A stretch of DNA of 64,000 bases from Puccinia triticina. Its lineage: Eukaryota; Basidiomycota; Pucciniomycetes; Pucciniales; Pucciniaceae. Of the stretch, positions 42,251 through 53,746 are shown piece after piece. Below the pieces are notes generated by a model. That model was not told the DNA's origin. It ran no database searches and worked only from the letters and a program-made list of their open reading frames with translations. The position numbers were made by a program, and so were the translations under genes. Location of the stretch: assembly GCF_026914185.1 (NCBI RefSeq), contig NC_070573.1, positions 4,333,501 to 4,397,500 of the forward strand, written 5' to 3'. Each line of letters opens with the position of its first letter. The first letter of the stretch is position 1.

Positions 42251-45197
42251 GTGTATAAGAAAATTTTTGGAATGAACGATCAGGATTTGAAGGCACACAT
42301 TGGCAAGATAGCTCTCAAAAAATACGGCCAGTCATCAAAACCCTTGCAGATTGATGCGGTGGCCAACTTTGTCTCGGGCCGGAACACTTTTGTTCTAGCG
42401 GGTACAGGATTTGGAAAATCCCGAATAGCTGAAATATATTTTGGTATGATATCTATGAAGAAGAGATCTGTTGTCCTCACCTTGAACCCGTTGGATTCCT
42501 TAGATGACAACCAGGTCTATGAAAAACAGCAGGCTGGATTTACGGAAATCAACTTGAATAAGTTAAACTTCAACAAAAAAATGGCGGAGGATATATCAAA
42601 AGGGGTCTATCAATTCGTCTATTTGAGCCCGGAGATCTTCTTGAATAATAAGCTGTGGGAGGAAGTATACTTCAGCTCCAAATTTTAAAACCAACTTGGC
42701 CTAGTAGTGGTTGATGAGGCTCATATGATTTACATATGGGGCCTTGTTGAGAGTCAACCCGGAAGACATCTAGCTACAATTTTAAGGCCCCAATTATAAA
42801 CAATAATTGGGACTTTATTGAAAAATAATCAAAACTCAATTGAAATTATGATTATAGCTATTTTTTAGTAAGAAAAATACTTCAATAATGTTTCAATTGA
42901 AGTACAATTATAAACAAAATGTGCAACAGAGCAAATTTTGCCCTCCTGTACACAAATACTGGCCAGCTCAACTGCAGTATAGCCTGTTGAGACCATCCGC
43001 CGCTGGGATAATCCAAGTTTCTTGGTACTGGCGACCTGTTGGTGTGCGGGAATAATCGAGGTCGGGGTCTGCCACTGGCCAGGATCCATCTGGATTGTCC
43101 AGGTACAGCTGGCTGTTGTCAGTTGGTTGAGCGTTAGGGTCCATGATCATCAAACAATTGGGGTGGGGCGTTGCCGGCAAATTGGAGGTTGATGGGCAGA
43201 TGGGCGGATGGGCGGATGGGCGGATGGGCGGATGGGTGGATGGGCGGATGGTCAAGGGAGGGCCAGACCCCTGCCCAAACCACTACAATCCCATGCCCTG
43301 CACGTGTGTATTGGCTATTGAGTTGAAACTCAATTGTACAGCCCTATAGTGATCATACACACCTGTATTCAGCTTGATAAGGGAATTCTAGCAAATTTTC
43401 ATTCCAAAAGACCTCCTTGAGGTCCTTTGGATGCAAAATGCAGATATTCAATTTTTTTTAACTAAAAAATAGTTAAGAGTGAATCTCAATTTGCTTTTGA
43501 TTATTTTTCAATAAAGTCCCAATTATTTTTTATAATTGGGGCCTAAGTCGTCTTGAGGACTTTGGGATCTTTTGACCATCGTATGGACTCCTGGGAGGCC
43601 ATCTCCTGTCTTGAAATGACAAACCAATCTTACTTCTATCTGCTACGTGCCGCCCTGTTGCTGTGGAGGCTATCAAGAAGAGCCTCAAACTGGGAGACTC
43701 CAACGTCAACATTATACGTGGCGAGCTAACACGACCCAAAATCCAAATTATCCATGTTCCAATGGAGCACTCTATGGTTTCTTGTCATGATCTAGTCAAG
43801 GTCTTCCCTTCAGCTAATGATGTCCCAAATGAAGAGCTGGTGCCCTCTCTTGTCTACAGCGGCTCACACAACCGGACCTTAACAGCCTTGGACGTTATTA
43901 GCATGGCGCGCGAGACTCCTGGTGAATCTTCAAATCCTAAAAGTAGTTGTGCTCGACGATATCACTCGTGCACCGGAGAAAAAGATAAGATTGATTGCAT
44001 GGAGGATTTCTTGACTGGCAAGTTCCCAATTATCTCTTGCACAATGGCACTGGGTCTGGGGCAGAACTGGAAGTGGGTACGGATGGTGGTCCACATGGGG
44101 AGGGGTGATCCAGCTTCAATAGTTCAAATGGTTGGGCGGGCTGGTCGCGATGGAAGGCCTGGACTTGCCATTCTATTTGTCGAGAAGATCCGTTGCAATG
44201 GGAAGAACTCTGCGGACGATTTCAAAGAAGGCACCACCCAGTCAGACGATGACCGGATGGATGCCCTTGCGATAACACCTGTTTGCTTGAGAATTGCTTT
44301 CTCAATTGACAACCTGTATGCGCACATACTTGAAAGCTTCAGCATACTTTATTCATCTTCTCATCTATTCTTCTTTACAGGCTAGGATATATTCCACTCC
44401 GAGTCAATGACCCGAATTGTCTGGCTGAAAAGGAACGGGAGGAATCGGAAGGGTTTGACCCCTGCTGCTGTTCAAACTGTGACGGCCCTGCTGCTGTCCA
44501 ATTAATGGAGAATTTGCCGTTTGCAAGTACGCAAAACTTTGATGAAATCATGAAAAATCGGTTCAAAACTTCTCTAGTTATAGATCCAACCTCTAAGCTC
44601 CTGGTCAAAAAGTCAACATTCAGAAAACAAAAAGTTCCCGATGCTGAGCAGGGTACCCTGGCCGCTTTCCAGAAGGAACTTGTAGATGACTTTGCCACAT
44701 TTTACTACTTGCGGTTTCCAACTTCGGCAACAGTTCATGCAAGTGACCGCTTTGGCAAGACCAATGCAGAAGCAATTTGATCTTACTTGCATCGAATCAA
44801 ATCAAAATAAGATCTACGCAACGTCATTGGAGGGGAATACTTTACTGGGCAGTTGGATTGGTTGATGGAGCAAATCAATCTCTACAATGCGGCTATTCGG
44901 GATGGTCGCGAAGGGGCAACCAATCAAAACAGAGTGAAGAAGCCAAGGTTACAAGGCATACAAGCAAATATTCAAGAAGAAGCTCTTGGCCAACGGTTGG
45001 CGTTCACACAACCAGAATCAATGATAACATCAACACCAAAGAAGCTGACTAAAAAACAAGAGGAAGCCCTAGAGCGAAGGCGTGTATCTTTGGAAAAATC
45101 AATGGAAAGGAAGAGAGCGATGGAGATAAACGAGAAAAGAAGACTCCAGATTGCGCAGATCTTGGCCAAGGGGCAACCCGCCCAACCGGGAAGTTAA
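42251..45197 (+). pseudogene. RecQ-like DNA helicase, broken
   Basis: A superfamily 2 helicase of RecQ type: motif I GTGFGKS (about 42405), motif II VVDEAHM (about 42705), motif III LLSATCRP (about 43645), motifs V-VI CTMALGLGQNW .. MVGRAGRDGRPG (about 44040-44155), then CCCSNC, possibly a zinc ribbon. A 66-nt intron lies at 44315-44380 (GTATGC .. TTTACAG). A charged C-terminal segment ends at 45197. Damage: an in-frame TAA before motif II (about 42688), a Harbinger-like MITE at 42786-43544 between motifs II and III, further stops just after it, and a break near 44780. It converges on the DUF6589-type gene, their ends touching at 45194-45197. Confidence 0.85.
42786..43544. mobile_element. Harbinger-like TIR element inside the helicase
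   Basis: Arms of about 110 bp begin GGCCCCAATTATAAACAATA and end TTATAATTGGGGCC; TAA flanks both sides (42783-42785, 43545-43547). At 759 bp it is long for a MITE. The centre contains a minus-strand open frame with a (GGGCGGAT)n microsatellite at 43190-43250; no transposase domain is seen. Confidence 0.85.
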
Positions 45198-47180
45198 ATA
45201 TTGTCTGAGACTTTGCCATTGTCTTCCGGTTCCAGATCCTCTTTGTGATTGCTCGAACTTCCCTTGACTTGGGCGCTCATATGCTTTGTGAAGCACTTGA
45301 GCTGAGGATCTTTATTGCGGATGATAGATTTGAATTTACTCATTCTGTCCAGATATGTGTTACACTTTTTCTCTATCTTTTGACAGTTGTTTTTTGGGCA
45401 TTGATCCAAGATATCTAGATTGTTACTCATTAATATCAACATCTCAAGGGATCTCTTGGTTAGATGGTTCTTGTGAGACTGATAAATGACCTTTGAGCCA
45501 CCCTCAATCTTCAGCGAGTGTAACATCTCTTGAAGCTTAGGAGACAGGCAAAGTCAGCAACATTGTCCAAGAACATGGATTAGATGTACATTGAACGCAC
45601 AATTAATATGTTGGGAGAAAAGATCTCCTGTAAGCGTTCTATCTGGGTGCCAATCCCACTCTTGTCGTGGAAATACTTCAGTCGGTAATTCTGAATTTCT
45701 AACCAGAAATCCTTCGGAAGAAAATGATTAGGGAGACCCGTGGGAGTGACGAGGAGGTTGTGACGAAGGTATTTGCTTAAAGAAGGATTGAGGCCCCCAG
45801 TGAGAAGCAGTACCGTTGATGGAAGGTACGACGAGTAGTTTGTTATTTTTGTGATGGACTGAGCCATCACGCACCATTTCTTCCATACAATCATCAGTCT
45901 TCCTACATCACCTGCCTTCATCGCTCTCTTGGCTTCAACAACAGATGAGAAATCGTGTAGCTGTATCAGCATGCTGTGGAGCTTGGGGCTATCCTGCGCA
46001 TCAGCATCCTTGCGTGCTTGGGCTGAGCAGTATTGATTGTAGCACTGATTCACAATTGAATTCCATTTGTCCGTTGGAATTACCATGCAATCACCGGTTT
46101 TTTTCCGTTCGGTCTTCATGATCACACTGAAGGTGGGAAAAATTAGTATTAGTGTTTGGAATTATAAAGTAATCATGACCTCAAATAAACAAGTGGGTGA
46201 GGTCATGAGGTACGATTCGCAGGCAGTAATAGAGCATCGACTCAAAGACTTTTTCCATCTGATTAATCATCAGTGTAAAGTCTTTTTTTTGGATGGCCTT
46301 CTTGGCCGGGAAACCCAGAGCCTGCAAATATTGCCAGGCCCCACAATCCTTTGAGTTGCTCATGTTTCCAAATTGATGCGTGAAGATGGCGGTCGCAATG
46401 TTCCAAAGTGTATGTGATGCCCCTAACTGGAAGATCACATTATTCAGTTGGTCCTGAGGATACGCACTAGGCGACCTTTGAGACTTCAGGCAGTTGAAAT
46501 TCTGGACGGTTCCGAGGTCGCCATCCATTGGCTGGAGGCGGCTAAAGAAATCCTTAACAGACAGGCCGGACTGGCCGATGATCAATTGGAAAACTTGTCC
46601 CACGCCCTCGGCTGAGTTATCGGACGCATTCATGAGCTTGAGCATGTGAATTGTCGGCTTTTTGGGGGTAATCTGCTCGATTACCGGCGATGCCATGGGG
46701 ATCGCGGTGGCTCGATCCTTGGGGACAGCAAGGTACTCAAATAATACCTTGGCTATCTGCACTTTCCACACCATGGCGTCGGTTTGATCCTCGGCGGGGG
46801 TGGGTAGGAATATGTGAGGTTCGATGGTCATGGATTTGACCTTTTCAATTGATGCATGGTAGCTCTGCAAGCTCAAGTCAGACAGAACCAGCGAAGAGAC
46901 CAACTCGGAGTCTGGCACATGCACATAACCCCAGGTCCCGCGAAACGTGTGAGACCTGTGACCAACCGAAGGGTCATGGACACGTTGTTCCATGTCAATG
47001 TTCACGATGCATATCGTCGGCGCTATCGGTACCGATTGGTTCAGCCTCATGGCGACTCGGAGGTCTGCTGCGGCCTCTGTCGCAAGAGACATCGAGAGAT
47101 GTATCCTCTCGATGACCGGGACAGACCGGTCATCGAGAGGATGGGTGTGTCCTCTCGATAGCCGGCCTGTGCCGGTCATC
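45194..47180 (-). pseudogene. DUF6589-type protein, partly decayed
   Basis: Three minus-strand stretches (about 47180-46181, 46125-45580, 45526-45194) form one protein. They carry the MDGDLGTVQNFN, GASHTLWNIATAIF and GAWQYLQALGFPAKK blocks that I associate with DUF6589 proteins, which are numerous in rust fungi. The function is unknown. Breaks near 46150 and 45550 may be introns or frameshifts. The N-terminus runs into a hairpin array at 47096, so the 5' end is probably lost. The gene meets the RecQ-like gene tail to tail with overlapping ends, suggesting one two-gene unit. Confidence 0.6.
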
Positions 47181-47275
47181 GAGAGGATGGGTGTGTCCTC
47201 TCAATGACCGGTCTGGGCCGGTCATTGAGAGGGGATGTCCTCTCGATGACCGGTCGGTCCCGGTCATCGAGAGGG
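47096..47275. repeat. Four-unit hairpin array
   Basis: Four units of about 45 bp, each a near-perfect hairpin: CCTCTCGATGACCGG, a 6-base loop, CCGGTCATCGAGAGG, and a GATGGGTGTG-like spacer. Unit 3 changes both arms together (CTCAATGACC with GGTCATTGAG), keeping the pairing; unit 2 has one mismatch. Confidence 0.8.
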
Positions 47276-47395
47276 GTATGGGATCGCGGAGAGTGAGATG
47301 CTCTCATATGAGAATTTTCAGAAAGAGGTCAAAAAGTGGACGAAACTTATGTCGACAGTGAGCTCTTACCCTTCATTTGGATAATCCATTTTCAG

Positions 47396-47758
47396 TCATA
47401 GGCTGCTCAAGACCGAGGCTTTTGAGTCGAATACCATCACTACAGGCTGGCTCGATACCCTTATCTCGGCCAATATGACTGCCGAGCGGCCGGACAACAC
47501 CCTCGCTGTGATCTGTGGAGCTGTGACCAAAGCTCACTTACAGACTGTAGCCGCGTCTGATGAGTACAAGCGAATCCTCGACAAAGGTCAGGTCCCCGAC
47601 AAGAACTTGTTGAGGACAGCGCCGGTCTCTACACCCTGTTCTGCAACGGCGGAAAGGTCAGCGTCGGATTGCGCACGTTAGCTGATGGTGCCTTACTTGT
47701 ATTGCTCGATGGCCGCTATCACACTGTTTACTGGCGTGAACAGGTTGGATCAGTGCTC
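47396..47758 (+). pseudogene. Acetyl-CoA carboxylase fragment, left part
   Basis: The plus strand encodes LKTEAFESNTITTGWLD, then TAERPDNTLAVICGAVTKAH, characteristic of eukaryotic acetyl-CoA carboxylase C-terminal to the biotin carboxylase domain. After a frameshift (about 47620) it continues with SVGLRTLADGALLVLLDG and YHTVYWREQVG. A typical acceptor ATTTTCAG precedes 47396. The reading resumes at 54152 beyond the retrotransposon. It is a small captured or relict piece of a very large gene. Confidence 0.85.
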
Positions 47759-47804
47759 CTTGGGAACTGATCAATCAGCAGTATAGACTTAACTTACCTG
47801 TTGT

Positions 47805-47992
47805 TGTGAAACTCCATAAAATATTATGTGTCCTATGGGAGTTGAACCCATGTCTCTTATATCCATGTCAAGTGTACTAACCACTTTACTAAGGACGCTT
47901 GGATATTAATAGCTGCAGGTGGGTCAATGAACATCCACTGGTGTCACATGAAGATCCCTAATTGAGGGGAGGACCCGTAAATGACAGGTCAT
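47805..47992. repeat. Terminal repeat A1 with tRNA-like core
   Basis: 188 bp, differing from A2 at two bases. 47828-47898 on the minus strand is tRNA-like: a 7-bp acceptor-type stem with one mismatch, an A-box-like TTAGTAAAGTGG and a perfect T-arm ATGGGTTCAACTCCCAT. The anticodon loop lacks the usual U33, so it is probably a tRNA-derived sequence and not a working gene. Confidence 0.75.
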
Positions 47993-48506
47993 CCATTCAT
48001 ACCTGGACGCTGGGGAGGTCGCCGGGCTCTGTTCCAGGGTGATGGTCCAGGGGGGTTCCTTTTAGGGACCCCTTACCCTGCCATACCCAGGCAAGCGCTG
48101 CGGCGGGTCAACCCGATAACTCTACGTCTAGTAGTGCTGGCACTACTTCACTGCTTACATGGTGAGAGCCCCGGAAGTCAGGAAGTGACTTCCCAAGGCT
48201 CTCGTGTGTGGGACGGGGGAAGGATGGTCCCCGATCCTTTGTGCTGCGTTCTTGCGGCGCTTCTCCAGGTCACAAGTCTCCCGGGAGGGGGGACCGGACA
48301 GGGAGAAGTCCTTAAGGGAGGATAAGGCAACGGACCGGATCCTTCCGGAGCAGAAAGCCCCCGGAGGGTGTGTGGGCAAAGGCGCTAGACCCATCTCTCT
48401 GGCTCGGGGGAGCACAGATCCGGGCGCCTGATGGATTTCAGCTCCTGCCCCGGAAAAGTTCGGCGAGGGCTAGGTAGGATAGGATTGCATAGGAGTGAGG
48501 CAAGGA
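47993..48506. other. 3' non-coding part of the recombinase element
   Basis: GC-richer DNA between the recombinase stop and A1. No B-type repeat was found here, which is what makes the arrangement mirrored. Confidence 0.5.
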
Positions 48507-49583
48507 TCAGTTGGCCCAGAATTTCTGTAGTTCCCGGAGGATCACTTTGGTGTCGGCTGACTCCTTGTCGGAGTACTCTCTGATGTAGAGCTTATAGCAG
48601 TCCGAGTTCCAACGTCCGAGCCAGCGCAGTCCGTCGTGGTTGACGCTGGCTGCGTGAAGGAAGGATGTTCCTCCAACTCTAAAGGAGTGACCGGATATGC
48701 CAGAGCACCTATTATCGTTCCAAAACTGTGTCAAGGCTCGGACCGCAGCGGACTTGGTGAGGTGTATCCTGGTGCCTGAGTCCCAGTACCCGAAAAGAGA
48801 GGTGTCCTGCCCGGCGGCATTCTGAATTCTTCTTTCAAGGGCCACGATAGGGCAAATCATCATCTTCTTCGCCGCTACGTGGATCTCCTGTGTTTTGCCA
48901 GGGCTTGCGGTTTTAGCTCCTCAAACGGCTAACGTGGCCTTTCTCTGGTGGTTGACTGTTTGGAAACTGATGTCTCTGACCAACACTGAAGCCGACTCGC
49001 AAAGAGGACCTGTCTTGCCGTTGTAGGTAAGTTCACCTAGCCGAGCTAGCCCCCAGAAGGCGACGATGACCAGGTCAAGAAGAGCCTTCTGGAACTCGGA
49101 GCCGTTGATCCACGCTGAGGTGAGCATAACAAGGTGCCTGATTAATACAGCTTTCTTCTTGGGCCTGGTCGACTGTTCCGCGTCCATATAAGCGGAGGAC
49201 TTTAGGAGAACATTGACTTTGTTCTTGGTCTCGTAAGGGTACGGGGCGTTGTGCATCGTGTGCCACATCTGGAGGCCCGCTAGGTATTTTGCGAGGGTCA
49301 CAGAGGAAACTTTGTGGGCAGCTTGGCATTCGAAAGTCCTGCCAGCCCAGCAACAGAAGTCATACACGTCCTTTGCAGAGAGAGGGATCTGGAAGGGGAT
49401 TCGGTTTGTGCTCTCTGCGAACTTAAAGTACTTTTTAACCGCTGAGTTGTAGCAAATAAGAATGTTCCAGCGGTAACCTAAGAGATAGTGCTTGTCCTGA
49501 GTCGATAGCTCTCGGGGGAAGGAGCCTCTCTTGGCGAGGGTTGTTAGACCCGCCAGGTGATCTGGGGAAGTCATGAGAGACAA
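48507..49583 (-). pseudogene. Tyrosine recombinase of the retrotransposon
   Basis: The first part (49583-48921) contains the core-binding region and GLARLGEL, holding the first catalytic Arg. The second (48863-48507) has GHSFRVGG (HxxR) and LRWLGRWNSDCYKLYIREY, with the Trp and the presumed nucleophile Tyr. Both parts lie in one frame and are separated by a single TGA at 48923-48921. The enzyme would integrate circular DNA copies in place of a DDE integrase. The TGA makes this copy probably inactive. Confidence 0.85.
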
Positions 49584-49728
49584 CGCTTTTGCTGGTTTTC
49601 TCCTGAGAGGGGGGAGGAAGGCAGGAATATGGGGTTTTATTTATTGCAGAGGAGCAAGAAGAGGAGACACGTGGAGGATTAGGGAGATGGGGAAGATATG
49701 GAAACGTCGGAAGGGATTGGGCTGGGGT

Positions 49729-51513
49729 TTACACTTGATACAATCTGTACTCTAAGTCCCACGGCACCACGATTGCCACCTGAAACTGCATCTCATGTTT
49801 TTTCCTATCTCCTCGCGACAGAGCGTCCGCCGCGTTCTCCTCCGAGGTGACACGTCTGGAGACGATGTCTATTTCTAAGTCTACCAGCATCTTCTGAATG
49901 ATTTTCCATTCATCGTTGACGGCTGGGTGTCTGGACTTCCGTTGGCGGATTACTGTTTCCGTGGTGGTGTTATCTGTCCACACGATCAGTGTCTTTCCCG
50001 GACGGATGCCTAGCTCCTTTAAAACAAGGAGGCCGAGCCGTATCGCGACGGTTTCAAGCCACGCGATGTCTCTTTTGGGTTTCGGTCCTTTATCCCAGTC
50101 CTGGGTTAGTTGGAATTGGGCCCACCTCTTGCCGATGAGGACTCCGATTCCAAAGCTGGTAGAGGCGTCACCCACCCACCCAATTTCTATGGGGTCTGGG
50201 TTTTGAATCATCCGAGTTTCCTTGTACTGTAAGAGTGTCAACAGCCAATATTCTAGATCGGCCCGGGCGTCTTTTGGGAGGGTGCGGTCCGTTCTTTGGT
50301 GGACCCATTCATTCATCCACCGATATAAGCTGTTGAGGTAGCATCGTAACTGAGGAAGAATATACAAGACGTGGTTTAAGCAACCGGCTAGTTGTTCGAC
50401 TTGAGCATATGTGAATTCGGTGCCAGGAACAAGGAACGCCTTCACTTGTTGTACCCTCTGGTACTTTTTGTCGTCTGGGAGGCGGACAGTTTTCTTCGTA
50501 GCGTTCCAGACGAAGCCAATGTACTTCTGTTCCTCTTTAAACGCGGAGAATTTGGTCGCGTTTGTTTTGACGCCCAACTGTTCCAACCGAGCTACGATGT
50601 GGTCCATTTCAACCGTTGAATGGGTTGTCTTGACGAATAAGTTATCATCGACCCATCGGAAGATGTTGACTAGATCGAATTCGTTTTGCATTAGCTCTTT
50701 CCAAGCGTCAGCCGGTCTGCCGAACAACCCGCATCCCGCTACTCCGCCAAAGGCAATTCGTGTGTCAATAAGAATTCCTCCATTGAAATCCTTGACCATT
50801 AGGTAGCGCCATTGGTCTTCGGACGTAGGGATCTGGCGGTACGCCTTTTCCCAGTCAAAGATCGCTAGGAGTAGTGGTTGGTTCTGGCTGCGGAAGAACC
50901 TCAATGTTGCTTCAAAATCGTCCCATGTGGTCATGTAGTCTAGCTTGTCCACAAACGAGTTTACCGATGTGATTTTAGGGTTGTTCTTGGGAAATGATAG
51001 GTCGTTGATCGGTCTGATTGAGCCGTCGCCGTTTACCGCGGCTCCCAAGGGGTTAGTCCTAAAGAACTCATACCTCTCCATCAACTGCTCGTGGGAGAAA
51101 GGTCCGAACATTCTTCCGGCTGCAATCTCCTTTGCGATTGTTGCTTCAATTTTTTCTCGTGCCAGCAAAGCTCCTTGATGATTTGGAGGGGTATAATAGG
51201 GGACTCCGGGTCCCAGGTCGTGCTCTGGGATTCCTTGATGGAAGCCTTCCTTGAATCCTGTTATCACGTCCTCGTATTTCTGCGCTAGGCCCGCTCGGAG
51301 TAGAGCTTTTTTCCATTCCTGTATATTCATCTCACATGTTACCCTGATCGGCCATCTTGGGTGGGTTGAGAGGCTCTCTGGCGACTTAGGTGTATTCTCT
51401 GGCTCATGGTTGACCGGGTACTCAGGCAATCTGTCCCTGTTTAAGGTACCCAGTGGTTGATTCATGTCAGGGAAATTCTCTTGTGTAATTGCTTGGACGA
51501 GTCCGCAGTACAA
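49729..51513 (-). CDS. Reverse transcriptase-RNase H of the retrotransposon
   Basis: 594 codons without a stop. RT blocks: SIRPINDLSFPKNNP, LLAIFDWEKAYRQIP, GVAGCGLFGRPADAW and the active site FRWVDDNLF (VDD). RNase H blocks follow: GWVGDASTSFGIG, WLETVAIRLG, VWTDNTTTE and NAADALSRG, giving the D-E-D-D set. The product copies element RNA into DNA. The first codons near 51513 may lie in an exon joined to gag or follow an intron; the start is uncertain. Confidence 0.85.
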   Translation of the reverse strand: MYCGLVQAITQENFPDMNQPLGTLNRDRLPEYPVNHEPENTPKSPESLSTHPRWPIRVTCEMNIQEWKKALLRAGLAQKYEDVITGFKEGFHQGIPEHDLGPGVPYYTPPNHQGALLAREKIEATIAKEIAAGRMFGPFSHEQLMERYEFFRTNPLGAAVNGDGSIRPINDLSFPKNNPKITSVNSFVDKLDYMTTWDDFEATLRFFRSQNQPLLLAIFDWEKAYRQIPTSEDQWRYLMVKDFNGGILIDTRIAFGGVAGCGLFGRPADAWKELMQNEFDLVNIFRWVDDNLFVKTTHSTVEMDHIVARLEQLGVKTNATKFSAFKEEQKYIGFVWNATKKTVRLPDDKKYQRVQQVKAFLVPGTEFTYAQVEQLAGCLNHVLYILPQLRCYLNSLYRWMNEWVHQRTDRTLPKDARADLEYWLLTLLQYKETRMIQNPDPIEIGWVGDASTSFGIGVLIGKRWAQFQLTQDWDKGPKPKRDIAWLETVAIRLGLLVLKELGIRPGKTLIVWTDNTTTETVIRQRKSRHPAVNDEWKIIQKMLVDLEIDIVSRRVTSEENAADALSRGDRKKHEMQFQVAIVVPWDLEYRLYQV

Positions 51514-51741
51514 GAGGTTACAAAATAAAAGAAAGGAAGGGGGGGGGGGGATAGCGGGTAGAGTAGGACAAGGCGGGATTGGACCGTTGGAGATGGGACT
51601 TTGGGGTGGTAAAATTGTAGGAATGAGGGGCTTGGAAGGTTGTTGGCAGGTTTGAGGGAGCTAAAATGGAGCCGTTCTGAACGGGGGCACAGGGGCATTA
51701 GGGAGGGGTTGAGATGTGCGAGGAAACAGATGGGGGTTCAC

Positions 51742-53275
51742 TTACTGGTCGCGGTTGCGGTTTCGCACGCTTCCTCCAGTGTGGTTGGGGTTGAAGTGAT
51801 TCCCTTTGTATCCGCTTCCCGGAGGGCCTCGGCCTTGATCGGGTTTGGCGGGGAGGGATGCGTGGCTTGGGGGAGCGGAGGAGGGATCTTCGCCGTTTGT
51901 CTTTTGCGCGGCTTTTGCCTTTGGCTGGTTAGGCTGGTTCGGTGGGTTGGTGCGGTTAGATTTGGAAGGGCGAATCCCTTTCATTGGGTCGCCTCCGACC
52001 TTGCCGTCTCCGATGGCGTAAGGGTTGTCTTGGAGGCCAATTTCATTGAAATCTCAGCAAGTTGAGATAGCTTCGTCGGCTGTCTCCTGCTTGAATTGGG
52101 AGATGTCTGAAAAAGATTCCTCCCCGTTCTCCTCCACTCGGAAAGCAAAAGCGTTGTTGCGGATTCTGATGTCGTATCGTAGGGCAACCATGAATCCTCG
52201 TTTGCGGTGGAGCCGGTCACAATGTTCTTTATGAGCTAGAATCCATTCTGCGAGAACGGGATAATGGTACCTATCCCGCATGGTTAAGTGAAAGAATCGG
52301 TGGTTAAGGGTCCAGTCTGAGAAGTTCTGCAAGAACTCGTCTGGGACTGGGAAGCCGTGGTAGCGGAGTCCCTTCTTGGAGGCCGTCTCTTCAACCTTGG
52401 GTCGATTCTTTGAGTGTTTGGCTAGGGCCTTCTCTTGCCATTCTCGGTTGAAAATGGTAAGAGGGAGGGGGCCTTTGCATTCGAGGAGGAGCTTATGGAA
52501 ATACGGAGGGAACCCACCGTCGTCGTGGGAGTTAGATCTGCCCGAGATAAACTTGACGTTTCGGACTTGGGTCGACTCGCCTGGTGGGGTTGGTCTCTTT
52601 TGGGGGATCGTCGACGGTTTGAAAGTGACTGGGTGGTCGTTTCGCGTTAGTGTTCTCTGGGAGGCTGACTTCTGGTCCGCTATGACGGACTCGTACATCT
52701 TCATGTAACGATCGATCTTCTTGTCGTCCCCGGTCTTCTCTGCCTTGACTATCTGAGCCATCAGAAACGCTTGTGTCTCTCGGTCTGTCTCTTTGGCTGA
52801 GTCTTCGTCGTCCACAACAGTTACCGGCTCGTCTCTGTTTGCGGTTGGTTCCAGAGGAACTTTGGGTAGTGACTTTGTCAGTGCCATTTTTTTTTTTTTT
52901 TTTTTTTTTTGGTGTGTTTCCATTGCTGGACGTACTGCTTATCGGGCCAATTATCTCAGCGATCTCTGGGTCTCTAAGCTGAGCCGCTGGGGTTCCTTCT
53001 GGGGGGGGATCAGCTCTCGGAGTTGTCGCCGTGCTTTTGGCTGCCGCCCAAGTCGTGGGTTTGGAGACCTTTGCCGGCTTCGCCGCTTTGGGTGGTTTGG
53101 GGTTCGGACCTGAGGCCTGTAACAACACTGCTGGTTGGCTGGTGTCTGCGTCTGGCTCTTGGGTTTGGGGGTTGGGTTGTTGGGCCATTTGGCCTCCTTC
53201 ACCCGCCTTGGGGGCGGTTTGTTGGGAGGCGGCCTTTACGGAGTTGGTTGCGTCATGGATATTCAACCCTGACAT
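51742..53275 (-). pseudogene. Gag-like ORF with poly(A) frame break
   Basis: The first frame, 53275 down to the A-tract, is proline/alanine-rich. It meets a run of 24 A (plus-strand T, 52887-52910) encoding poly-lysine, after which the sense continues in another frame to 52054, with HKLLLECKGPLPL and PDEFLQNFSDWTLNHRF. A single TGA at 52056-52054 precedes an in-frame continuation to 51742 rich in Asn, Pro and Gly, ending GGSVRNRNRDQ. It is called Gag by position before RT; no zinc knuckle is present. The A-run may be a slippage site or a simple mutation. Confidence 0.65.
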
Positions 53276-53746
53276 TCTGCAAACTTAAGGTTTTAAGGGA
53301 GGATGGATAGGCTTTAGAGGGGGAATGGAGCGTGAGTCGGCGGTGTTGGGTAGAATGTGGTTTGGGACTGGGTTGTAGTTTTAAAGTAGATAGGTATGTC
53401 TTTCTATGTGTGTGGATTCGTTTTATAAGGGATTCGCGAATTTTTTTTAACTATGATCCGAGCGAGGGGGGAAGAGTGAGTAGGAAGACGCTGCTGGAGA
53501 CCGGGATGGGAGAGCGATACTCTTTGGTTGGGGAGGGGGGAAAGCTCAGAGGTCTTTCTGGCCTTGACTCTTCGGTCTAGGTGCAGGCAACCTCCCTAGT
53601 CCCTGTACGCCGTTAACTCCGCCGGCAAGGCGTCGGATAAATAGAGCAGATGTCTAAGCCAAACACTATCTCCTGCCGACGTACAGGGAGGGGCTGGACG
53701 GTCACATGGACTCTACCCACCTCCCGTTGCACTCCCGGTAACACCA
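53276..53746. other. 5' leader of the recombinase element
   Basis: Non-coding DNA between B1 and gag; no start signal or repeat was recognised. Confidence 0.4.

Noticed and set aside
43190..43250. Binding-site array
   Set aside because: It is a simple (GGGCGGAT)n microsatellite inside the Harbinger-like element.
47096..47275. CRISPR-like array
   Set aside because: Units are palindromic, spacers are near-identical, no cas genes are present and the genome is eukaryotic.
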